Shown in pieces: positions 9,479 through 18,541 of a stretch of DNA of 64,000 bases. Source of the stretch: Myxococcales bacterium (GTDB lineage Bacteria > Myxococcota_A > Bradymonadia > REDH01); assembly GCA_020633625.1 (NCBI GenBank), contig JACKDJ010000017.1, positions 35,095-99,094 of the forward strand, given 5' to 3'. Made by a program: the position numbers and the translations under genes. The notes beneath the pieces are model-generated. The model did no database searches. It worked only from the letters and a program-made list of their open reading frames with translations, and had not been told where the DNA came from. The first letter of the stretch is position 1. Every line of letters begins with the position of its first letter.

Positions 9479-10339
9479 ATGTGCCGCCTCTTCGGCTTCC
9501 GCTCCGTCATCAACAGCCAGGTCCACCGGAGCCTCGTCAGCGCCGACAATGCGCTCGGGGTGCAGAGCCGGCGGCACCCGGACGGGTGGGGTGTCGCGTA
9601 CTACGTCGGTGGCGCGCCGCACCTGATCAAGAGCGCCGACCAGGCGATGACGGACCAGATCTTCCAGCGCGTCTCTGGCGTCGTCGCCTCTGACACCGTC
9701 GTCGCGCACATCCGGCGCGCGACGCAGGGGTCGCTCTCGCCGCTCAACTCCCACCCGTTCCAGTTCGGTCGGTGGATCTTCGCGCACAACGGCAACGTCA
9801 CCGGCTTCGCGACGGTTCGCGCCGAGCTGCTCGCCCGCGTCCACCCCACCTTTCGCCGCTTCGTGCTCGGCGAGACCGACAGCGAGCTGCTGTTTTACCT
9901 CGTCCTGACGCACCTCGAGCGGCGCGCGAGCGTGCACCAGAAGGTCTCGGTCGATGACCTCGCCGCGGCGGCCGTCGACGCCGTCGCCGAGGTCGTCGAC
10001 CTCGTTGGCCCCATCTGTCCCGACCCGCTCGGCGATCCGAACGAGACGTACCTCACGTTCATCGTCACGAACGGCGAGATCATCGTCGGGCACCAGGGCG
10101 GAAAGCCGCTGTTCTACTCGACGTACAAGCGGCAGTGCCCCGATCGCGACGCGTGCCCCTCGTTCAGCGCGGAGTGCGAGCGCGCGACCGTGTCGGGGTT
10201 CGTGAACCACCTGGTCCTGTCGAGCGAGCCGCTGCACGGCGAGAACATCTGGCTCGAGCTCGAGGTCGGGCAGCTCGTCGGCGTCGACGAGCGGATGCGG
10301 CTGCGGCAGTTCGAGCCCGGCGGATCGTCGGCCGCCTGA
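9479..10339 (+). CDS. Class II glutamine amidotransferase (YafJ/EgtC-like)
   Basis: A 286-residue N-terminal-nucleophile glutaminase. The ATG at 9479 places cysteine second (MCRLFGFRSV), as the family needs, because the initiator Met is removed to expose the Cys nucleophile; the upstream ATG at 9392 would bury it and is rejected. Conserved family features follow: SRRHPDGWGVAYY, VVAHIRRATQGS, HPFQFGRWIFAHNGNV (substrate pocket) and the SELLFYLVL helix. There is no attached synthase domain, as in YafJ and EgtC, so it either works with a separate partner or hydrolyses gamma-glutamyl compounds. It is followed after 76 bp by a lipid-type pair on the same strand; a functional link is not evident. 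Confidence 0.88.
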   Translation: MCRLFGFRSVINSQVHRSLVSADNALGVQSRRHPDGWGVAYYVGGAPHLIKSADQAMTDQIFQRVSGVVASDTVVAHIRRATQGSLSPLNSHPFQFGRWIFAHNGNVTGFATVRAELLARVHPTFRRFVLGETDSELLFYLVLTHLERRASVHQKVSVDDLAAAAVDAVAEVVDLVGPICPDPLGDPNETYLTFIVTNGEIIVGHQGGKPLFYSTYKRQCPDRDACPSFSAECERATVSGFVNHLVLSSEPLHGENIWLELEVGQLVGVDERMRLRQFEPGGSSAA

Positions 10340-10415
10340 TCCGACGCCCGGGGCGCTTGTCGCTCGGCCCCGCCCCGTCTATGACTCGCCGCGTCACGCA
10401 CGCCGCGAGGCTCGA

Positions 10416-10892
10416 ATGAAGACGCTGACTCCGTCGACCGCCACGATCCGCGCCGCCTGGGACCGCCTCCACAGGCTCCCCGGAGGGAAGCTGATCTTCA
10501 GCCGCATGGTCGGCAAGATGGCCCCGTACACCGGCACGATCGACGCCCGCGTCGAGGAGCTGCGCGACGGCTACGGCCGCGTCGTGCTCGCCGATCGTAA
10601 GGGTGTCCGCAACCACCTGAACTCGATCCACGCGATCGCCCTCGCGAATCTAGGCGAGATGGTCAGCGGCGTGACCATGCTCTACGCGATGCACCCCGAC
10701 CTGCGCGGCATCCTGACCGGGCTCGACGTCGAGTACCTGAAGAAGGCGCGCGGCACGCTCACCGCCACCTGCGAAGTCGAGCCGATCACGGAGCTCCGTG
10801 AGCATCGGCCGACGCTGCACGTCGAGATCAAGGACGCCTCGGGCGAGGTCGTCTGCCGCGTCCACCCGAAGTGGCTCATTCGGCCGCGCTGA
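10416..10892 (+). CDS. DUF4442 hotdog-fold protein (PaaI/thioesterase-like)
   Basis: A 158-residue single-domain protein of the DUF4442 group within the hotdog superfamily. Recognisable landmarks are RVEELRDGYGRVVLADRKGV, then RNHLNSIHAIALANLGEMVSG (the long central helix that carries the active-site region in hotdog thioesterases) and LTGLDVEYLKKARGTLTA. The pattern of one helix wrapped by five or six strands fits. Acyl-CoA thioesterase activity is inferred, not shown. It lies 15 bp before an acyl-CoA dehydrogenase on the same strand, so the two are almost certainly co-transcribed; this supports an acyl-CoA substrate. Confidence 0.82.
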   Translation: MKTLTPSTATIRAAWDRLHRLPGGKLIFSRMVGKMAPYTGTIDARVEELRDGYGRVVLADRKGVRNHLNSIHAIALANLGEMVSGVTMLYAMHPDLRGILTGLDVEYLKKARGTLTATCEVEPITELREHRPTLHVEIKDASGEVVCRVHPKWLIRPR

Positions 10893-10907
10893 GACTCGAG
10901 GACTCCG

Positions 10908-12794
10908 ATGGGGAACTTCTTTCGCGACAACGACGATCTGCGGTTCTACTTCGAGCGCTGGTTCGACTGGGACCCGATCGTTCGCCTGACCGAAGTCGAC
11001 TACGCGATGGAGGGCGGCTTCGCGTCGCTCGAAGAGGCGCGTGAGTTCTACGGCGACATCGTCGAGATGGTCGGCGAGTTCGCGGCCGACGCGATCGCGC
11101 CGAAGTGGGAGCAGATCGAGCGGCAACACATCGAGCTGAAGGACGGCGAGGTCGTCTTTCCGCCGGTCCTGAGCGGCATCTTCGACGAGCTCGCGTCGCT
11201 CGGCGTCCACGGCCTTTGCGTCCCGCGCGAGCTCGGCGGGATGAACGCGCCGCTCCTCGTCTACATGACCAACGCCGAGATGTTCGCCCGCGCCGACGTC
11301 GGCGTGATGACGCACATCAGCTTCCACTGCGGCATCGCGATGGCGATGCTCGTCTACTCCGCGAAGGAGGGGACGACGAAGATCGACGCCGAGTCGCGCG
11401 CGTTCATCTCGACGCGGTTCGAGGAGCCGATCCGCGAGATCGTCGAGGGCCGGGCCTGGGGTTCGATGGACATCACGGAGCCGGACGCGGGCTCCGACAT
11501 GGCGGCGCTCCGCACGCGCGCCGTGCAAGACGCCGACGGCAACTGGCGCATCACGGGACAGAAGATCTTCATCACGAGCGGCAACGCGAAGTACCACATC
11601 GTGATCGCGCGCTCCGAGCCCGGGGACCTCGGCCTCGACGGCCTCTCGCTCTTCCTCGTGAAGCTGTACGACGAGGCCCCCGACGGCACGAAGACGTGGC
11701 ACGGCACGATCAGCCGCGTCGAAGAGAAGCTCGGCCACAAGTCGTCACCGACCTGCGCGATCGACTTCGAGGACACGCCGGCGCACCTCCTCGGCCGGCG
11801 TGGCGAGGGCTTCCGCGGGATGCTGCTGCTGATGAACAACGCGCGCATCGGTGTCGCGTTCGAGGCGATCGGCATCGCCGAAGCGGCCTACCGGCTGGCC
11901 AAGGACTACGCGGTGCAGCGGCGGAGCATGGGCAAGACCATCGACCGCCACGAGATGATCGCCGAGGCGCTCCGCGAGATGCGCACCGACATCCAGGCGC
12001 TCCGCGCGGTCACGATGCACGCGACCTACTACGAGGAGCTCGCTCAGAAGACGTCGATCGCGCTCGAGCTCGGCTACACGTCCGACCCCGACCGCGTCGC
12101 GCAGATGACGCGCGACCTGAAGCGGTACAAGTGGGAGGCGCGTCGGGTGACCCCGCTGATCAAGTACTTCGGCGGCGAGAAGGCCGTCGAGATCGCGCGC
12201 CGCGGCGTGCAGATCCACGGCGGCGTCGGGTACACGAAGGACTACCAGGCCGAAAAGCTGCTGCGCGACGCGATGGTGCTGCCGATCTACGAGGGCACGT
12301 CGCAGATCCAGTCGCTGATGGCGATGAAGGACACGCTGATGGGGATCATCGCCGACCCGGCGGGGTTTGCGAAGCGGCTGGCGAAGACGCAGTGGCGCGC
12401 GCTCTCGGCCAAGGATCCTCTCGAGCGCCGGGCGGCGAACGTCGAGTTGACGGCGCTCAAGGCGCAGAGCTGGCTGCTGAGTCGCACGGCAGCCGCGAAG
12501 GTCGGCTCGGTCGCGCGCCGCCCGCCGTCCGACTGGGCGGGCGAGCTGAAGAAGGAGTGGGACCCCAAGCGCGACTTCTCGCTGGCGATGCTGCACGCCG
12601 AGCGGCTGACGCGGCTGCTCTTCGACGCGGCGGCGTGCGAGCTCCTGTGGGGCCAGAGCGCCCGTTTTCCGGAGCGGCGCGAGGTGCTCGAGCGCTGGCT
12701 GGAGCGCGCCGAGCCGCGCTCGCGCGCGATGTACGACGAGCTGACGACGACCGGCGCCGCGCTGCTGGCCGAGCTGGAGCGCGCCGAGGCGTGA
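10908..12794 (+). CDS. Acyl-CoA dehydrogenase, long form (628 aa)
   Basis: An FAD-dependent acyl-CoA dehydrogenase that introduces the trans-2 double bond into acyl-CoA, passing electrons to ETF. At 628 residues it is in the size class with an extended C-terminal helical domain. Visible family signatures: the FAD/substrate segment GSMDITEPDAGSDMAALRTR, then GQKIFITSGNA, and the helical-domain region RRGVQIHGGVGYTKDYQAEK followed by LPIYEGTSQIQ, where the Glu of YEGT is the usual catalytic base. It begins with an unusual 60-residue N-terminal extension (FFRDNDDLRFYFERWFDW) common to this long subclass. It follows the DUF4442 gene in a two-gene operon. Chain-length preference cannot be read. 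Confidence 0.92.
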   Translation: MGNFFRDNDDLRFYFERWFDWDPIVRLTEVDYAMEGGFASLEEAREFYGDIVEMVGEFAADAIAPKWEQIERQHIELKDGEVVFPPVLSGIFDELASLGVHGLCVPRELGGMNAPLLVYMTNAEMFARADVGVMTHISFHCGIAMAMLVYSAKEGTTKIDAESRAFISTRFEEPIREIVEGRAWGSMDITEPDAGSDMAALRTRAVQDADGNWRITGQKIFITSGNAKYHIVIARSEPGDLGLDGLSLFLVKLYDEAPDGTKTWHGTISRVEEKLGHKSSPTCAIDFEDTPAHLLGRRGEGFRGMLLLMNNARIGVAFEAIGIAEAAYRLAKDYAVQRRSMGKTIDRHEMIAEALREMRTDIQALRAVTMHATYYEELAQKTSIALELGYTSDPDRVAQMTRDLKRYKWEARRVTPLIKYFGGEKAVEIARRGVQIHGGVGYTKDYQAEKLLRDAMVLPIYEGTSQIQSLMAMKDTLMGIIADPAGFAKRLAKTQWRALSAKDPLERRAANVELTALKAQSWLLSRTAAAKVGSVARRPPSDWAGELKKEWDPKRDFSLAMLHAERLTRLLFDAAACELLWGQSARFPERREVLERWLERAEPRSRAMYDELTTTGAALLAELERAEA

Positions 12795-12853
12795 CCGCGC
12801 CGACGGCCTCGATCGCCACACACGTTCGTCGTCAAAAATTCACGCGCCGCGCG

Positions 12854-12883
12854 TTGACCAACCCGTAGCTGACCCTCTACAAG
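12854..12883 (+). promoter_or_regulatory. Candidate sigma-70-type promoter for the lamin-tail lipoprotein
   Basis: TTGACC at 12854-12859, an 18-nt spacer, then TACAAG at 12878-12883, about 56 nt upstream of the ATG at 12939. The -35 matches five of six consensus bases and the -10 four of six. The leader carries an AGAGG ribosome-binding site just before the start. Assigned by eye only; in GC-rich DNA such matches arise by chance less often, but it is unproven. Confidence 0.42.
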
Positions 12884-12938
12884 TCTTGCACCACCCCGTT
12901 CGGTCGTCTTCCCGCGACCGCTCCCCGAGAGGCCCCCG

Positions 12939-15900
12939 ATGACCCGTCGTACGCGTCGATACGGAACCCTTGCGCTCGCCGCCGCCGCCCTCGCGGCCTG
13001 CGGCGAGTCCGAGCTACAAAACGCCTCTTCTGACGCGACGGTCGCAGCCGCCCCGGCGGAGTCCAGTGGTGCGCTGATCGCGGTCGCAGACTTCGAGGCG
13101 ACGTTCGACTCCGAGACGGGTCAGCTCAGCTTCGAGATGCTGCCGCCGGTCGCGCCGCAGTTCGAGGTCCCCGAGACGGACGGGCTGGTCACGGTGCCTC
13201 AGGCCCTGTGGTGCAGCCTGCGCATCCTCGACAACAACAACACGAACTCGGTGCGCCTGAACACGGTCGCCGGCTCGGTCCAGACGTCGTTCGAGGACTG
13301 CGGCATCACGCGAAGCCCCCTGATCGAGGACTTCGGCGCGCTCTGCGCCGACATCCGCCTGACGAACAACTACCTCGACACGCTTCGCCGCCCGATGGCG
13401 ATGATCACCGAGATCACGGCGAACTACGAGGGCTACACCTACAACGAGACGTCCGGCGAGATCGGCGTCGACACGACCACGCTGCCGGGGCCGGGCGCCC
13501 CGACGGACCTCACCGGCGGCCTCTTCGGCTACACGAACCTCCCGTCGCGTGGCTTCGCGGACACCCGCTGGGGCTTCCACAACGCGGGCGGTAGCTTCCA
13601 CTTCCGCGGCCAGATCGTCGCCGAGGCGACCGAGATCTGCAACGGCGCAGACGACGACTGCGACGGTCGCGTGGACGAGGGCGCCGGCTGCGTGGCCGAG
13701 GGCGCCGCGTGCAGGGACCACGAGGACTGCCAGAGCGGCAACTGCACCGAGGCCCTGATCTGCGGCGCCTCGACGTGCTCCGACGGCCTCCTCAACGGGG
13801 CCGAGACCGGCGTTGACTGCGGCGGCACCTGCGACGGCTGCGCCAACGGCTTCGCCTGCGTCGACGACGGCGACTGCACCAGCAACGTCTGCCAGAGCCT
13901 CACCTGCGCTGCCTACCGCCGCCCGACCAACGGCTCGGTCGTCTTCACCGAGCTGATGCCCGATCCGGGCGACACGGTCGGCGAGTGGTTCGAGGTGAAG
14001 AACACCACGGCCGAGACGCTCAACCTCGAGGGCTGCTCCGTCTACGACGCCGCGAACAACACGCACGTCATCGGCGCGCTGACGATCCCGGCGAACGGCT
14101 ACCTGCTCTTCGCGCACTCGAGCGACCCCCTCGCGAACCACGGGCTCCCGACCCCCGCAGAGGTCTACCCGTCGGCGGTCAGCCTCAACAACGGCGGCGA
14201 CACGCTCACGCTGCAGTGCGACGGCAACGAGATCGACTTCGTCGAGTACGCCGGCAGCGCCGTCGTTCGCTACTACTCGCTGTCGCTCAACGACGCGTCG
14301 ACCAGCGTCCTCGGCAACAACACCGCCGCGAACTTCTGCAGCGTCGACGACACCTACTCGACCGGCTTCTACGGCACGCCCGGCGGCCAGAACCCGACCT
14401 GTGACGTCGTGATCTCGAGCTGCGTCCTCGACCGACCCGCATCGCTCGAGGTGACCACCGGCGGCGGCGGCCAGCTCTACACCCGCATCAACGCGCCCGG
14501 CCTCACCGACCTCAGCACCGGGCTCGACGAGAACGGTCGTGTGCGTGTCCAGGTCGGTTTTGGCCCCGTGGGCACCACCCCTGCGACCGCGCCGACCCAG
14601 TGGGCCTGGTTCGCCGCGAATGGCGTCACGACCTGGACCGACACGGCAGCGCCCGGGCTCGACGAGTACGTCGCCGCGATCGTCGCGCCGAGCACGGCCG
14701 GCACGAGCTACGCGGTTCGCGCGCGCGCGTCGGGCAACGCCGGCGCGACCTACACCGCGTGCGCCGGCGAGTCCGCGCTCAGCGTCATCGCGCCGATCGA
14801 GGCGCCTTCGGCCGCCGGGCAGGTCATCTTCTCCGAGCTCATGCCAGACCCCGGCACGACGCAGAACGGCGAGTGGTTCGAGCTGCACAACACGACCTCG
14901 GGCGCGTTCGACCTCGCGGGCTGTGGCATCACCGACAACGCCGCGACCTACACGATCCCCAGCACGCTCATCATCCCCGCCGACGGCTACATCGTCATCG
15001 CGAACTGCAACGACGCCGCGACCTGCGAGGGCATGGGCGTCGCCGACCTCGTGCAGCCGAACGTCATTCAGCTCGGCAACAGCGGCGACACGCTCACGCT
15101 GACCTGCAACTCGACGACCATCGACGCGTTCGTCTACAGCTCGACGTTCGATGTCGACAGCCAAGCCAACCAGCTCGACCCGTCGCAGTTCAGCGACACG
15201 CTCAACGACGACCAGAACCACTGGTGCCCGTCACGCTCCATCTCGACGTTCGGGCTCGCCGGCAACCTCAAGCGCGGCACGCCCGGCGAGGCGAACCTGC
15301 CGTGCTACCCTATCGACTTCTGCCGCCTTCAGGCGCCGACCTCGATCGTTGACGCGACCCCGAACGCAGCCACGGACGTCACGGCACGCGTCGGCATCCC
15401 GGACCTTACCGCGCTCGGCGTTACCAACCTCAGCCGGACGATGGTCCGCGCGCAGGTCGGCGTCGCCGAGTGGGGCGGGGATCCCAGCGCTGACCCGGGT
15501 AGCTGGAGCTGGACCGACGCAACGACGAACGCCGCCTATGCTGGCGATGAGCCGGCATACGACGAGTACGTTGCTGCGATGCCACACCCGGCCGACGCCG
15601 GCGAGTACGGCTACGTGTTCCGGTTCAGCGGCGACGACGGCGCGACCTGGGCGTACTGTGACGTCAGCGGCGGAGCGCCAGAAGACTTCGCCTCGCCGGC
15701 CATCGGCCAGCTCTCGGTCGCGCCTCCGGCCGGCATCACGGGATGCGGCATCATGACGAACCAGCTCGGCCAAGTGCTCAACGGAGCCGACAGCAGCGCC
15801 TTCTTCCCGAGCGAAGAGCTGTCCATCGTCGTCGCCGGCGTCGAGGCCACCGGAGCGGCAACCGTCGAGATCGGGTACATCGCGCAAGCCGACTCCATGG

Positions 15901-17042
15901 GCGCGACCCCCGACGACACATGGACCTGGACGCCAGCGGCCGAGGCCTTCACGTCCTTCTACGGTGCGGCGATCTACACCCCCCCCGCCGTCAGCGGCCC
16001 CTACTACGCCGCTGCTCGCGCTTCCGGGGATGGCGGTGCGACTTGGACGTATTGCGACGCTCTCGATCTCGGCGACGGCATGGGCGGAGAGCCGACCAAC
16101 CACGGGTCGGTAGACGGCTACAACGCTCACGCTGTGTTCAACGTCGTGCCCCGCATCTTCATGGACTGCAACGTGGTCGGGACGTGGCCGCAGACGGCGA
16201 CCGTCGGCCAGCCCATCCAGTTCGCGGTGAACGTTTCGGTCCCGGGTCTCACCGACGACTCGACCGGCCAGGACATGACGGCCGCGATGCTCGACTACGT
16301 CGTGCACCTCACCGGCAACGGCGACCTCCCGGACATCGACATCGCCGCGGCGCCGAACACCACGTACGGGCCGGGCACGTCGACCTATCAGGCAGGCTAC
16401 GATCAGTACGTCGCCACCTGGACGCCTTCGGCGGCCGGCACCCAGCAGGTCGGCTTCGCGCTGCAGGTCGCCGGCGACACGCCGACATTCTGCGGCCCCG
16501 GCGGCGGCACGACCCCCGGGACGGTCACCGTCAGCGAACCGGGCGGCGGCGGCGGCCCCTGCCTGCTGATCTCGCAGTACCTGGAGGGTGGCGGGAGCAA
16601 CAAGGGCATCGAGCTCTGGAACTGCGGGAGCAGCGAACTCGACCTAAGCGCGTACTCCCTCTGCCTCTACTCGAACGGGGCCAGCAGCTGCTCCGCCACG
16701 ATGGCTCTGTCCGGCTCCCTCGCCGCAGGCGCGGTGCGGACCTACTGCAACTCAGGGTGGGCGCTCAGCCCCGCGTGTGACCAGTCGAACAACTCCGTCT
16801 TGAACCACAACGGAGATGACCGCTTCAAGCTCTACCTGACCTCCAGCGGGACCACGGTGGACGCCTTCGGCCAGCTGACCCTCCAGACCAACCAGTGGGC
16901 GGACAAGACGTTCACCCGTTTCAACTGCACCCCTTACCTCGGAGTCGCGGCCTGGCTGGTCACCGACTACTTTGTCCAGGTCGGCGGAAAAGACGACGCC
17001 ACCGGCTGGGGCGTGGCGCCCACCTGCACCTCGGGTCCGTAG
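12939..17042 (+). CDS. Giant cell-surface lipoprotein with three lamin-tail domains and Cys-bracketed Ig-like modules
   Basis: A 1367-residue exported protein. Lipobox LAAC at residues 18-21 follows a basic, Ala-rich signal. Layout: residues 40-235, an N-terminal module shared with the protein at 34149-35693 (RLNTVAGS, EITANYEGY, HNAGGSFHF), closing with the MopE-type motif CNGADDDCDGRVDEG; a Cys-rich linker to about 325; lamin-tail domain 1 (GSVVFTELMPDPGDTVGEWF) to 487; Ig-like module; lamin-tail domain 2 (GQVIFSELMPDPG) from about 628; three more Ig-like modules, each starting and ending in Cys with a repeated GATW-Y-C end; and lamin-tail domain 3 (CLLISQYLEGGGSNKGIELW) from about 1207. 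No catalytic domain was seen; a structural or adhesive surface role is inferred. It has its own promoter candidate and a strong terminator. Confidence 0.9.
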   Translation: MTRRTRRYGTLALAAAALAACGESELQNASSDATVAAAPAESSGALIAVADFEATFDSETGQLSFEMLPPVAPQFEVPETDGLVTVPQALWCSLRILDNNNTNSVRLNTVAGSVQTSFEDCGITRSPLIEDFGALCADIRLTNNYLDTLRRPMAMITEITANYEGYTYNETSGEIGVDTTTLPGPGAPTDLTGGLFGYTNLPSRGFADTRWGFHNAGGSFHFRGQIVAEATEICNGADDDCDGRVDEGAGCVAEGAACRDHEDCQSGNCTEALICGASTCSDGLLNGAETGVDCGGTCDGCANGFACVDDGDCTSNVCQSLTCAAYRRPTNGSVVFTELMPDPGDTVGEWFEVKNTTAETLNLEGCSVYDAANNTHVIGALTIPANGYLLFAHSSDPLANHGLPTPAEVYPSAVSLNNGGDTLTLQCDGNEIDFVEYAGSAVVRYYSLSLNDASTSVLGNNTAANFCSVDDTYSTGFYGTPGGQNPTCDVVISSCVLDRPASLEVTTGGGGQLYTRINAPGLTDLSTGLDENGRVRVQVGFGPVGTTPATAPTQWAWFAANGVTTWTDTAAPGLDEYVAAIVAPSTAGTSYAVRARASGNAGATYTACAGESALSVIAPIEAPSAAGQVIFSELMPDPGTTQNGEWFELHNTTSGAFDLAGCGITDNAATYTIPSTLIIPADGYIVIANCNDAATCEGMGVADLVQPNVIQLGNSGDTLTLTCNSTTIDAFVYSSTFDVDSQANQLDPSQFSDTLNDDQNHWCPSRSISTFGLAGNLKRGTPGEANLPCYPIDFCRLQAPTSIVDATPNAATDVTARVGIPDLTALGVTNLSRTMVRAQVGVAEWGGDPSADPGSWSWTDATTNAAYAGDEPAYDEYVAAMPHPADAGEYGYVFRFSGDDGATWAYCDVSGGAPEDFASPAIGQLSVAPPAGITGCGIMTNQLGQVLNGADSSAFFPSEELSIVVAGVEATGAATVEIGYIAQADSMGATPDDTWTWTPAAEAFTSFYGAAIYTPPAVSGPYYAAARASGDGGATWTYCDALDLGDGMGGEPTNHGSVDGYNAHAVFNVVPRIFMDCNVVGTWPQTATVGQPIQFAVNVSVPGLTDDSTGQDMTAAMLDYVVHLTGNGDLPDIDIAAAPNTTYGPGTSTYQAGYDQYVATWTPSAAGTQQVGFALQVAGDTPTFCGPGGGTTPGTVTVSEPGGGGGPCLLISQYLEGGGSNKGIELWNCGSSELDLSAYSLCLYSNGASSCSATMALSGSLAAGAVRTYCNSGWALSPACDQSNNSVLNHNGDDRFKLYLTSSGTTVDAFGQLTLQTNQWADKTFTRFNCTPYLGVAAWLVTDYFVQVGGKDDATGWGVAPTCTSGP

Positions 17043-17054
17043 CAGCCGACCGGC

Positions 17055-17106
17055 GCACGAAACGCAAACGGCCGCGCCATCTGGCGCGGCCGTTTGCGTT
17101 TCGTGC
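17055..17106. terminator. Perfect 25-bp hairpin between convergent genes
   Basis: Arms at 17055-17079 and 17082-17106 are exact reverse complements over 25 bp, with a 2-nt TC loop. The left arm starts GCACGAAACGCAAACGGCC. The hairpin starts 12 bp after the stop of the plus-strand lipoprotein gene and ends 32 bp before the stop of the minus-strand TetR gene, so it can terminate both. A T-run is embedded in each outer arm rather than following the stem. Stems this long and perfect are unusual for intrinsic terminators, which normally span 7-15 bp. Confidence 0.8.
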
Positions 17107-17138
17107 AGTGCAGGCGCCCGCGAAGGCTGGGCCCTACG

Positions 17139-17750
17139 TCACACGGCGAGCCCCCGCAGCCCCAGCTCGAAGAGCTCTCCGACCACGCGGTCTACGTCGA
17201 GCGCGTCGCCCGCCTGTACCACGCGCACATACAGCAGCTCCTTCATCGCCCCGACGATCGCCGTCGCGATGATCGCGTCGTCCACGCGCCGCGTGATGCC
17301 ACGCTCGGCGCCCCGTCGCAGCGCTCCGACGACCATCCCCTGCACAAAGTCGTAGAGCGCGTTCACCGAGCCGTCGACCGAGTCGCCGTGGCCCACCGCG
17401 TCGCGAAGCAGCACCGTCGTCAGCGCGCCGTTCTCGGTCAGGATTCCCAACACACGCCGCATGTTCTCGCGGAGCGCTACCACGGGGGCAGGGTGAGTCG
17501 CCGGGATCGGCTCGATCGCGCTGCGCAGCCGACCCACAAAGGTCTCGACCAGCTCGAGCAGGATCGCGTCGCGGCCGGCGAAGTACTGGTAGAACGTGCC
17601 GCGCGCGACGCCCGCCGCGCGAATCACATCGTCGACGCTCGTCGCGCCAAAGCCGCGGTCTGCGATGGTCCCGGCCGCCGCTTCGAGCAGCCGCTTCCGC
17701 ATCGCCACTCGGCGCTGCTCCGCGCGCGCTGTTCGTCCATCGACCGTCAT
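17139..17750 (-). CDS. TetR-family regulator, last gene of the lipid operon
   Basis: A 203-residue one-component repressor. The N-terminal helix-turn-helix covers about residues 10-57, with RKRLLEAAAGTIADRGFGAT and VIRAAGVARGTFYQYFAGRD, the classic TetR recognition helix ending in FYQYF. The remaining helices form the ligand/dimer domain. I chose the ATG at 17750: it gives an ATGA overlap with the acyltransferase stop, and a start at 17918 would run inside that gene. As the distal gene of the ten-gene operon it probably senses an acyl-CoA or lipid intermediate and autoregulates through the palindrome at 27192-27215; that link is inference from position and from the operator's form. Confidence 0.9.
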   Translation of the reverse strand: MTVDGRTARAEQRRVAMRKRLLEAAAGTIADRGFGATSVDDVIRAAGVARGTFYQYFAGRDAILLELVETFVGRLRSAIEPIPATHPAPVVALRENMRRVLGILTENGALTTVLLRDAVGHGDSVDGSVNALYDFVQGMVVGALRRGAERGITRRVDDAIIATAIVGAMKELLYVRVVQAGDALDVDRVVGELFELGLRGLAV

Positions 17751-18541
17751 GAGCGCACTGTCGCCAGCAGCTCGGCGTCCGCGACGCCGTCGTCGACCCA
17801 CCGTGCGTTGTATGCACGCATCGCCGCCGCGAGTCTGGCGACGCCGTCGTCGTCGAGCCCCGCCGTATCTACCTGTGGGCCAACCGCCACGTCGATCACG
17901 CCGGGCCGAAAGCGCCACTCGCCCTTGTGGTTCACCTCGTAGAGCCCGCGCACCGCGAGCGGCACCACGGGGATCCCTGCGTCACGCGCCATGAAGAACA
18001 CGCCGCGGTGATAGTCGCGCACCCGCCCGTCCAGGGTCCGGTGCGCCTCGGGGAACGCTAGGATCGAGATGCCCCGCGCGATGCGGTCGCGCGCCGCGTC
18101 CGTGATCTCTGCTGTGCGCCCAGAGCTCTTCGGGAAGACCGGAATGCCGTTCGCCATCCGCATGATCCAGCCGTACCCCGGCACGTGAAAGTGCCAGTGG
18201 TTCATCAGCCCGCAGAACGCGTGTGGGATCACCGCGCACGCGACGTGGCCGTCGAGCAGCGAGATGTGGTTCTGGCAGAACAGGCTGCGTCGCTCCGGAT
18301 CGAAGCCGGGGTCGAACTGGATTCGCAGGTCCGAGCCCGTGAGCCGAATGCAAGTCGCCATCCCGCGTGCGCCGACATACGGGTGCGAGTCCTTGAACGG
18401 GATCACCGGCGTAAGCGCGAACGCCGTCGCAGCCGTCGCCGTCATCACCGCCATCGACGACGCCCAGACCCCTGCCGAGAACGGGGGCTCGAGCACGGGC
18501 CAGACGGGGCTGTCGGCGAGCTCGCGAAGCCGCGCGCTCAT
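17747..18541 (-). CDS. Lysophospholipid (PlsC-like) acyltransferase
   Basis: A 264-residue membrane-associated acyltransferase of the PlsC/LPLAT superfamily. Block I is intact as NHISLLDGH (H-x4-D catalytic pair), block III is FPEAHRT in place of the usual FPEGTR, and a P-loop-like block (GIPVVPLAVRG) supplies the last conserved region. The first 45 residues include a hydrophobic stretch (VMTATAATAFALTP) expected to sit at the inner membrane. The start ATG overlaps the stop of the upstream lipid-kinase gene and its stop overlaps the TetR ATG. In this operon it likely acylates the glycerol- or glycol-phosphate produced by its neighbours. The Ala-His in block III may mark a non-standard acceptor site. 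Confidence 0.88.
   Translation of the reverse strand: MSARLRELADSPVWPVLEPPFSAGVWASSMAVMTATAATAFALTPVIPFKDSHPYVGARGMATCIRLTGSDLRIQFDPGFDPERRSLFCQNHISLLDGHVACAVIPHAFCGLMNHWHFHVPGYGWIMRMANGIPVFPKSSGRTAEITDAARDRIARGISILAFPEAHRTLDGRVRDYHRGVFFMARDAGIPVVPLAVRGLYEVNHKGEWRFRPGVIDVAVGPQVDTAGLDDDGVARLAAAMRAYNARWVDDGVADAELLATVRS

Noticed and set aside
8271..9693. Overlapping plus-strand open frames across array 2 that encode NYLRAG, TTFGRV and KLPSGG repeat peptides
   Set aside because: All three frames are open only because the tandem unit contains no stop codon; none has a ribosome-binding site or known domain, and the longest overlaps the real amidotransferase start.
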